The notes below the pieces were generated by a model that saw only the letters and a program-made list of their open reading frames with translations, did not search any database and was not told where the DNA came from. Below, piece by piece: positions 7,484 through 13,795 of a DNA stretch of 27,282 bases (position 1 is its first letter; each line of letters starts with the position of its first letter). The position numbers and the translations under genes were made by a program. This DNA comes from Prevotella sp. UBA4339 (GTDB lineage: Bacteria; Bacteroidota; Bacteroidia; Bacteroidales; Bacteroidaceae): assembly GCA_002393725.1 (NCBI GenBank), contig DGTJ01000057.1, positions 53,736 to 81,017 of the forward strand. Direction: 5' to 3'.

Positions 7484-7726
7484 TTATACAAACAGTGCGA
7501 GGATAGAAATCACAAGTGCGAGGAACGTAGCACCCTCGACAAGTGCGGCTGCGAGAATCATCGAACTCTGGAGTCCACCCATCTTCTCTGGCTGGCGAGC
7601 CATAGCGTCCATTGCCTGACCACCAATACGACCGATACCAATACCTGCACCGATAACTGCCAAACCACCACCTACAGTAGCACCAAGCTTTGCAAGTGCA
7701 TCTGCTGCTAATAATAATGAAATCAT
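7484..7726 (-). CDS. atpE: ATP synthase Fo subunit c
   Basis: Proteolipid of the rotor ring that carries the coupling ion. Two membrane helices flank the polar loop ARQPE (43-47). The glycine-rich first helix (GGGLAVIGAGIGIGRIGG) and the carboxylate Glu64 in AALVEGATF are clear. Compared with Na+-type rings (Gln32, Glu65, Ser66, Tyr70 in Ilyobacter tartaricus), the aligned positions here are Ile31, Glu64, Gly65 and Leu69. The Na+ ligands are therefore absent and H+ coupling is inferred. A basic residue, Arg33, sits in helix 1 near this site. The gene lies 58 AT-rich bases after atpB, a looser gap than elsewhere in the operon. Confidence 0.97.
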   Translation of the reverse strand: MISLLLAADALAKLGATVGGGLAVIGAGIGIGRIGGQAMDAMARQPEKMGGLQSSMILAAALVEGATFLALVISILALFV

Positions 7727-7784
7727 AATCTTAAAGTTTTAATTGTTAATATTGATTATCTGTTAATTCTAAATTTCTAAATAC

Positions 7785-8882
7785 TTATGCATGATGCTCC
7801 TTTACGTGAGACATTGATATAAACACAGCCGAAAGCATTGTAAACACCATCGCCTGGATGTAACATACCAATACCTCGAGAAGCATCATGAATATGCTGA
7901 GGAATACGCTCACTGGAGTCATCACAGTACCGAGTACATTTCCCATCACGCCACCAAGTGCAAACATGATGAAGATAATGCACGAGAGCGAGATAGCTAT
8001 AACGTGACCTGCCAGCATGTTGGCAAAAAGTCGGATCATCAGCGCTATCGGCTTTGTGAATATTCCGAAAAACTCGATGAAAGGCATCAGGGGCACAGGA
8101 ACTTTCAGCCACCAGGGTACATCACCCCAGAAGATTTCCTTCCAATATGCCTTAGTTCCAGTCACATTCACAATGAGGAATGTGCAGAGTGCCAAGAACA
8201 TCGTACAAGTGATATTTCCGGTCAGGTTACCACCACCCGGAGGGAATGGAACCACACCCATAAGATTAGTGATGAAGATGAAGAAGAAGCAGGTGAGCAG
8301 GTAAGGCGCATACTTTGGTGCCTCCTCGCCAAGTGGCTGCTTGATCATGTCATTGTAGACATTCATCACAAACATATGAATCAGGCCAGTGAATCCTTTG
8401 GGAGCCGGATCATCGACCTTGTGCTTCTTACACCAACGGGCGGCTGTCAGGATACAGCATACAAGCAGGAAGGCATTGATAAAAAGCACCAGCACTGTCT
8501 TTGTGATGGATATATCGAAGCAGACTGACTGCAACTCACCTCCGACACTTTCTACAATGCATCCTTTCTCATCCTCTGCACCTTTGATGTAGAATCCATC
8601 AGGGCCCTCACGCAGCTGGTTAGCATCTGGCTCATGAGCAAATTGCGATGAGCAATAGATGTGGAAACCGCTCTGCTGCGAGTAAAATATAATGGGCAGA
8701 GGAATTATCAGAGCCTTGCCACCGATATCAGTAACATGCCACTGGTAAGAATCCTGCACGTGACCGAACAATATCTCCTTCAGATTAACTCCCCCCTCCT
8801 CTTTCTCTGTCTCCTGAGAGTATACAGAGAGCGACGAGCAGAGAAGTACTGCCAGTAGGAATATTGATCTTAATTGTTTCAT
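7785..8882 (-). CDS. atpB: ATP synthase Fo subunit a with extended N-terminus
   Basis: Stator channel subunit providing the ion half-channels beside the c ring. At 365 aa it is about 100 residues longer than enterobacterial AtpB. Residues 1-22 resemble a cleavable signal peptide (LLAVLLCSSLSVYSQ). A hydrophilic segment to about residue 125 precedes the first membrane helix and would face the periplasm. The essential arginine is Arg284 in the helix LMIRLFANMLAGH. Other conserved parts are TNLMGVVPFPPGG and MPFIEFFGIFTKP. The ATG overlaps the stop of the upstream atpI-like gene by four bases (ATGA), indicating translational coupling. Confidence 0.96.
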   Translation of the reverse strand: MKQLRSIFLLAVLLCSSLSVYSQETEKEEGGVNLKEILFGHVQDSYQWHVTDIGGKALIIPLPIIFYSQQSGFHIYCSSQFAHEPDANQLREGPDGFYIKGAEDEKGCIVESVGGELQSVCFDISITKTVLVLFINAFLLVCCILTAARWCKKHKVDDPAPKGFTGLIHMFVMNVYNDMIKQPLGEEAPKYAPYLLTCFFFIFITNLMGVVPFPPGGGNLTGNITCTMFLALCTFLIVNVTGTKAYWKEIFWGDVPWWLKVPVPLMPFIEFFGIFTKPIALMIRLFANMLAGHVIAISLSCIIFIMFALGGVMGNVLGTVMTPVSVFLSIFMMLLEVLVCYIQAMVFTMLSAVFISMSHVKEHHA

Positions 8883-9283
8883 TTTTTACTGTTTTTACTT
8901 ACTTTTGCAAAGAATATTGCATCGAAAACGAGTAGGACAATGTAGTAGACAATGAACACTATAGTGAACCACTTGATGGCAGTGATGTCATCACGGGAAA
9001 TCACGCAATAGACAAGTAGCAAGATAGCAGCTGCCATCAGACGGAATGCAGAACCTGCCAGATAGTACTTTGGCAGCATTTCTGCCGAACGCCTTGCGAT
9101 TGCCTTCCACCCCATGATATAAGCTACTGAACAAACTAAGCTGAAAACAGCTGAGACTATCAGAGGCGTAAGCATGAGGGTATACCCTGCAACCTGCATT
9201 ACAAGCAGCCCAATTAGAGTCAGACCTGAAATAGTCCAGAGCGACACCTTATTATATATATATACTGTCTTGTCGATGTTCAT
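8879..9283 (-). CDS. AtpI-like small membrane protein of the ATP synthase operon
   Basis: A 134-aa protein with four predicted membrane segments (about 15-34, 37-57, 74-93 and 102-125) and a Lys-rich C-terminus. Similarity to AtpI is suggested by size, topology and position directly before atpB; no strong signature motif was seen. AtpI proteins assist c-ring assembly or ion homeostasis in other bacteria, and transfer of that role here is inference. It follows atpC by 16 bases and overlaps atpB by four, so it belongs to the operon. Confidence 0.8.
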   Translation of the reverse strand: MNIDKTVYIYNKVSLWTISGLTLIGLLVMQVAGYTLMLTPLIVSAVFSLVCSVAYIMGWKAIARRSAEMLPKYYLAGSAFRLMAAAILLLVYCVISRDDITAIKWFTIVFIVYYIVLLVFDAIFFAKVSKNSKK

Positions 9284-9299
9284 GTCTCAGAATGTCAAA

Positions 9300-9545
9300 C
9301 TATTCTTTCACTTCCACACAAAGTGAAACTACATTCTTCTGCACCTCTACGAAACCGCCCAGGATATTAAGTCTTACCTTTCCTTCCCTAGTTCCATATT
9401 CCACATACCCCTTGCCGAGAGTGGATATAATCGGTGCATGGTCGGTGAGTATCTCGAATTGCCCCTTAATTCCAGGTACAAGCACATTCTCAACCTCGCC
9501 GAAAAACTCAACTTTTTCGGGTGAAACTATCTTTAACTGCAACAT
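9300..9545 (-). CDS. atpC: ATP synthase F1 subunit epsilon, short form
   Basis: Foot of the rotor, connecting gamma to the c ring. The 81 residues cover only the N-terminal beta-sandwich domain (LKIVSPEKVEFFGEVENVLV, PGIKGQFEILTDHAP, and a GGFVEV strand near the end). The C-terminal two-helix domain, which in E. coli and Bacillus can block rotation, is absent. The reading frame ends cleanly and the next gene follows 16 bases later, so this looks like a normal short form rather than a truncation. The gene lies 33 bases after atpD, and that gap contains a 13-bp tandem repeat. Confidence 0.95.
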   Translation of the reverse strand: MLQLKIVSPEKVEFFGEVENVLVPGIKGQFEILTDHAPIISTLGKGYVEYGTREGKVRLNILGGFVEVQKNVVSLCVEVKE

Positions 9546-9550
9546 AATTT

Positions 9551-9576
9551 ATTGACCATTGAAATTGACCATTGAA
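9551..9576. repeat. 13-bp tandem repeat between atpD and atpC
   Basis: ATTGACCATTGAA occurs twice in direct succession (9551-9563 and 9564-9576) in the 33-base gap between the atpD stop and the atpC ATG. On the coding strand, an ATG in the first-transcribed copy (9572) opens a seven-codon frame. This frame is in phase with atpC and stops at TAA three bases before the atpC start codon. Confidence 0.85.
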
Positions 9577-9578
9577 CA

Positions 9579-11105
9579 TTATGCCTTAGCAGCCTCGAGC
9601 AGTTTCTTTGCTTTCTCCTTAGCATCCTCGATAGTACCAACGTTGAGGAATGCCTGTTCTGGCAGGTCGTCAACCTCTCCGTCGAGGATAGCATTGAAGC
9701 CCTTGATAGTCTCCTCGATAGGTACCATAACGCCTGGCAGACCTGTAAACTGAGAAGCCACAGAGAACGGCTGAGAGAGGAAACGCTGTACACGACGTGC
9801 GCGGTTAACCGTCAGCTTATCCTCATCAGAGAGTTCATCCATACCAAGGATTGCAATGATGTCCTGAAGCTCCTTATAGCGCTGCAGGATCTCCTTCACA
9901 CGCTGTGCACAGTCGTAATGAGCCTTACCCACGATCAGCGGATCAAGGATACGTGATGTACTACCCAGAGGATCAACGGCAGGATAGATTCCAAGCTCGG
10001 CAATCTTACGATCAAGCACCGTGGTAGCATCGAGGTGAGTAAATGTTGTAGCTGGAGCTGGGTCGGTCAAGTCGTCAGCAGGTACATAGACAGCCTGTAC
10101 AGATGTGATAGAGCCCGTCTTCGTTGATGTGATTCTCTCCTGCATCGATCCCATCTCAGAAGCCAGTGTAGGCTGATAACCTACGGCTGAAGGCATACGT
10201 CCAAGCAGGGCAGACACCTCAGAACCAGCCTGTGTAAAGCGGAAGATATTATCTATGAAGAACAGGATATCGGCAGCACCGCCATCCTTACCACCTCCAT
10301 CACGGAAGCCCTCAGCCACTGTCAGACCAGAGAGTGCAACAGAAGCACGTGCGCCAGGAGGCTCGTTCATCTGTCCGTAAACAAGTGTGGCCTGGCTCTT
10401 CTTCAACTCCTCAGGGTCAACTAGTGAGAGATCCCACTTACCCTGATCCATTGCTTCACGGAACTTTTCGCCATAGCGTATAACGCCTGACTCAATCATC
10501 TCACGGATAAGGTCATTACCCTCACGAGTACGCTCTCCTACTCCTGCAAATACAGAGAATCCGTTATGTCCCTTGGCAATGTTGTTGATAAGCTCCATGA
10601 TAAGCACCGTCTTTCCTACTCCGGCACCACCGAAGAGTCCGATCTTACCACCCTTCATGTAAGGCTCAAGAAGATCGATCACTTTGATACCCGTAGAGAG
10701 AATCTCTTTCTTGGTAGAGAGCTCCTCGAAAGTAGGAGCATCGCGGTGAATAGGGAAAGCACCCTGCATATCAAGCTGTTTCATACCGTCGATAGGCTGT
10801 CCGATAACGTTCAGCATTCGACCTTTAATCTGATCACCGGCAGGCATCACGATAGGTGAGCCCAGCGGGATAGCCTCCAGTCCACGGTGCAGGCCATCAG
10901 TATTGTCCATAGCCACGCAGCGAACCGTATCCTCACCGATGTGCTGCTGCACCTCGACGATTAGGTCGCGCCCGTCACCACGGTCAATCTTCAGAGCATC
11001 GTAAATTTTCGGCAACACCTTTTCTGCATCCTGACCCTCTGTATCGAAATACACGTCGATAACTGGGCCGATAATCTGCGAAATGTGTCCTGTAATTTGT
11101 GACAT
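9579..11105 (-). CDS. atpD: ATP synthase F1 subunit beta
   Basis: Catalytic subunit of the F1 head. The P-loop GGAGVGKT is at 159-166. GVGERTREGNDL (about 188-199) contains the catalytic Glu and the conserved Arg. ALSGLTVAEGFRD and FIDNIFRFTQAGSEVSALLGRMPSAVGYQP-type segments follow, the latter split across about 283-312. The DELSDEDK motif, which contacts gamma, is near residue 426. Length 508 aa is longer than the roughly 460 aa of E. coli and usual for Bacteroidetes. It is the first gene of the operon, downstream of a -7-like promoter element. Confidence 0.98.
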   Translation of the reverse strand: MSQITGHISQIIGPVIDVYFDTEGQDAEKVLPKIYDALKIDRGDGRDLIVEVQQHIGEDTVRCVAMDNTDGLHRGLEAIPLGSPIVMPAGDQIKGRMLNVIGQPIDGMKQLDMQGAFPIHRDAPTFEELSTKKEILSTGIKVIDLLEPYMKGGKIGLFGGAGVGKTVLIMELINNIAKGHNGFSVFAGVGERTREGNDLIREMIESGVIRYGEKFREAMDQGKWDLSLVDPEELKKSQATLVYGQMNEPPGARASVALSGLTVAEGFRDGGGKDGGAADILFFIDNIFRFTQAGSEVSALLGRMPSAVGYQPTLASEMGSMQERITSTKTGSITSVQAVYVPADDLTDPAPATTFTHLDATTVLDRKIAELGIYPAVDPLGSTSRILDPLIVGKAHYDCAQRVKEILQRYKELQDIIAILGMDELSDEDKLTVNRARRVQRFLSQPFSVASQFTGLPGVMVPIEETIKGFNAILDGEVDDLPEQAFLNVGTIEDAKEKAKKLLEAAKA

Positions 11106-11163
11106 ACGCTGTTAATATTTAAAGTTACCTATTTTGTTTAGAGTTATTTTTTTAAGCCGATTG

Positions 11164-11171
11164 CAAAGATA
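11164..11171 (-). promoter_or_regulatory. Probable promoter (-7 element) of the ATP synthase operon
   Basis: On the minus strand, 11171-11164 reads TATCTTTG, a perfect TAnnTTTG, about 58 bases before the atpD ATG. At the -33 position only a T-rich tract is seen (reverse of the A runs at 11183-11200), not TTTG. No clear terminator separates it from the upstream gene ending at 11251, so some read-through is possible. Confidence 0.65.
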
Positions 11172-11250
11172 GACATTATTTAGGAAAAAAAAGAAAAAAA
11201 CACCAAAATATTTCTTAATTATGATACATTATCCATAAAAGTGGGCAAAA

Positions 11251-12351
11251 TCACCTATTAAGAGCTATATTATAATTCAGATATTTTGGATTTCCTGTAA
11301 CATCTTCTACCACTTTAACGAACGGCGGGAAGTTTACCGTCTCTGACTCAGTGATACCCTTTGTCTCCATCATCACTAGATTATCAATCGGCTCCAAGAA
11401 GGTATCTATTTCAAAGAACTGTCCCTTCCAAATGAAACTCTGACGGCGCTTCTTGATGGTAGCGCGATAAGGATCAGCCTGCTGGAGCATCTGCTCGTAA
11501 AGGTTGTTGTCAACCTGTCGCTCTGTTTCAATTATCTCTGTCTCAGAGAGCCGCTTCTTTGAGCGATGTACATTGACCACCTTTCCACCAGCAAACCGAC
11601 GACGACGCAACCTAACCTCAGAGCCCGGTTCTGCCACGAGATAGGTCTGTGTAATCTCGCTCTCAGAGCACTCAGGTATCTCACCCACAATCTCAACACG
11701 GAAGATACGTTCCTCCTGCACAGGCTGTGGCAGTCCTACCACCTTGGAGATCTCATTAAGCACACGATTCAGTTTCGCCTCAAAGTCGTCGTGGTTGTTA
11801 ATAACCCGAAGATGGGGATGGCCAGTCCACGCCTTGATAATCTTCTTATCCAGCTCACGAGCAAGGCGCAAGCCTTCTTCGTTTGCCTGTTCATAACGAG
11901 TGGCATTTGTTGCAGTAGTGTAGTACTGCTCTGCTCCATCGGCTGCTGAAACAAGATGAAGGACGGCATCATAGCGTTCAAGCAACTCATTTGTATTGGT
12001 TCCAGCCATTGCCGTTATCTCATTCCACTCCTCAGGTTTGATATATGCAGAAATATCCATCGTACCCCTGTCACATATAATTAAAACAGGCTTGGTACAC
12101 ACATTTGCAAGGTCCATAAACTGATTCTCCAAAGCTAGCTGCGTCTCTAGGATTGCACGCTCTCCACGATAATAGAGTTCACGGTTCGGAGTAAGATAAT
12201 TCCACCCAGCCGTACTGAAAATCGTAGGCACCTCGGGCACATTGAAAACTTTATAACCGAAAGCAGAGAAATACTCTGTTATCTTCACCAGTGCAGTTGT
12301 CTTTCCTGCACACGGACCTCCTGTCAAAACGATCTTATTAATATCCGGCAT
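11251..12351 (-). CDS. P-loop NTPase fused to a CYTH domain (TTD14-like)
   Basis: Two-domain cytoplasmic protein, 366 aa. Residues 1 to about 200 form a kinase-like P-loop NTPase: Walker A TGGPCAGKTT (10-19), an acidic strand end in PVLIICDRGTMD (about 88-99) and an Arg/Asp-rich helical lid. Residues about 218-360 look like a CYTH (triphosphate tunnel) domain: RVEIVGEIPE, EVRLRRRR, ETERQVDNN, KRRQSFIWKGQFFEIDTF and LVMMETKG give the alternating acidic and basic strands expected of a tunnel lining. The same arrangement (AAA_28-type NTPase plus CYTH) occurs in animal TTD14, a GTP- and phospholipid-binding trafficking protein. The bacterial function is unknown. It starts 22 bases after nhaD and is probably last in that operon. 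Confidence 0.85.
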   Translation of the reverse strand: MPDINKIVLTGGPCAGKTTALVKITEYFSAFGYKVFNVPEVPTIFSTAGWNYLTPNRELYYRGERAILETQLALENQFMDLANVCTKPVLIICDRGTMDISAYIKPEEWNEITAMAGTNTNELLERYDAVLHLVSAADGAEQYYTTATNATRYEQANEEGLRLARELDKKIIKAWTGHPHLRVINNHDDFEAKLNRVLNEISKVVGLPQPVQEERIFRVEIVGEIPECSESEITQTYLVAEPGSEVRLRRRRFAGGKVVNVHRSKKRLSETEIIETERQVDNNLYEQMLQQADPYRATIKKRRQSFIWKGQFFEIDTFLEPIDNLVMMETKGITESETVNFPPFVKVVEDVTGNPKYLNYNIALNR

Positions 12352-12373
12352 AAATATTACACCTCATTATTTG

Positions 12374-13783
12374 TTAGTAAAAGTAAATAGATTCTATCCA
12401 TAGGACAATCATGCCAGCCACCCAGCCGAAGAGCATTTTCGGTGAGACATTCTTGATATACCATCCCAACTTCACATGCTCCATCTTCATAAGGGCAATA
12501 CCTCCGATACTCCCCACAGAAAGAAGACAACCTCCAGCTGCGGTAGAAAAAGCAATTATTTTCCAATAGATACCATTCTCTACGAAGTTTGCCATATAGT
12601 CGGAGTCTACCCACATGCCTAGCTGCTGACTCCCAAGCACAGGATAGAGTGATATATTGCTGATAGCGATAGTAAAAGTATCCACCAAACTACTAAGCAA
12701 TCCTGACAGGATACCCACTATCCACACATTATGAATATTATAGTCTATCCATGCAGACACATCGCCAAAGACTCCTGTCTCTGTCACTACCCCCATTCCT
12801 AACATTATCCCCATTACGAAGAGCATCTGCTGTATCGATCCGTACTTTAAAGCCTGAGGCATGCGACGCTCCATCATCTGGTCGGCATTCATCAACTTAC
12901 GGTTGAAAGCCTCATTTACCACCCACAGCACGCTGAGCACACAAAGAGCACCCAAGAATGGCGACAGTTTAGTAATGTTATGGAAGGTAGGAATAAACCA
13001 AAGACCACCTATACCAACAAACAACATCACCACTCTTTGCCAATGGTTTAGATTTGTGTCATCACCACGATATGGCATAGGCGACCATTGGGTATCGAGT
13101 TTTTCCGGCAACTGGCGATTGATAAGCACCGTGGGTATCACCCATGCCAGTACAGCCGGCAGAGCAAGTGCCATTGAAAAATTCGAAGCAGTAACACAGC
13201 CACCTTCCCAAAGCAGGATTCCCGTAGGGTCACCTATGACAGTAAAGCATCCGCCACAGTTGGCTGCTATTACGATAGCACTACCTATTAGCATTCTCTG
13301 TCTGCGATTCTGTACTATTGAGTGCATGATTATGAGCATCATTGTAGCTGTTGTAAGATTATCCAGATTTGCAGAGATGACGAATGTAGCAAATGTGATG
13401 GTCCAAAGCAGGCGCTTAGAATTACGGGTCTTTATCCATTTCTGTATGAAGTCGAAACATCCGTTATTATTAAGGATTTCGATAATAGACATCGTTGCCA
13501 GGAGAAACATAACGATACTCGCTGCCCGTCCGACGTAATTCAGGAATATCTCATTGTAGATATAATACTTCACGGCATTGCTCGAAGCCTCTTCTCCTGC
13601 CAGATACTCTGCATATTCATGGGGATGCTGAGACATCACAAAGTCAGTACCCCAACAAATGTATACCACCCAGCCTATTGTTCCAAGAAACATAGCAATA
13701 GCCGACTTATTCACCCCAGTCAAATGACCTGTGGCGATAAGCAGATAGCCTATTAGAAGCATCGAAACGATGATAAGTGTCAT
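12374..13783 (-). CDS. nhaD: NhaD-type Na+/H+ antiporter
   Basis: Inner-membrane secondary transporter of the ion transporter (ArsB/NhaD) superfamily that would export Na+ in exchange for H+. It is 469 aa with about 11-13 hydrophobic helices. Signature segments are SANLDNLTTATMM (about 137-149) and ANCGGCFTVIGDPTG (174-188), which resemble conserved NhaD motifs, and the later LLSSLVDTFTIAIS with an Asp inside a helix. A periplasmic insertion (about 48-78) follows the second helix. The gene starts 12 bases after the sensor kinase stop and is followed 22 bases later by the NTPase-CYTH gene. With nqr upstream and atp downstream, it probably interconverts Na+ and H+ gradients. Confidence 0.92.
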   Translation of the reverse strand: MTLIIVSMLLIGYLLIATGHLTGVNKSAIAMFLGTIGWVVYICWGTDFVMSQHPHEYAEYLAGEEASSNAVKYYIYNEIFLNYVGRAASIVMFLLATMSIIEILNNNGCFDFIQKWIKTRNSKRLLWTITFATFVISANLDNLTTATMMLIIMHSIVQNRRQRMLIGSAIVIAANCGGCFTVIGDPTGILLWEGGCVTASNFSMALALPAVLAWVIPTVLINRQLPEKLDTQWSPMPYRGDDTNLNHWQRVVMLFVGIGGLWFIPTFHNITKLSPFLGALCVLSVLWVVNEAFNRKLMNADQMMERRMPQALKYGSIQQMLFVMGIMLGMGVVTETGVFGDVSAWIDYNIHNVWIVGILSGLLSSLVDTFTIAISNISLYPVLGSQQLGMWVDSDYMANFVENGIYWKIIAFSTAAGGCLLSVGSIGGIALMKMEHVKLGWYIKNVSPKMLFGWVAGMIVLWIESIYFY

Positions 13784-13795
13784 CTCTATTATATT

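Noticed and set aside
7484..7726. Na+-coupled ATP synthase
   Set aside because: The nearby Na+-NQR makes this tempting, but the c subunit lacks the Gln, Ser/Thr and Tyr ligands of Na+-type rings.
8004..8528. 174-codon open frame on the plus strand
   Set aside because: It lies wholly antisense to atpB, has no membrane or motif logic, and is a shadow of a well-supported gene.
9300..9545. atpC as a truncated pseudogene
   Set aside because: The frame is intact, gene spacing is tight, and the length is consistent with short epsilons of this phylum.
11172..11250. Terminator after the NTPase-CYTH gene
   Set aside because: The best pairing on the minus strand is only GTG/CAC near 11241; the later T-rich tract has no stable stem in front of it.
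12861..13538. 225-codon open frame on the plus strand
   Set aside because: It is entirely antisense to nhaD; the minus-strand protein carries clear NhaD motifs and the correct length.
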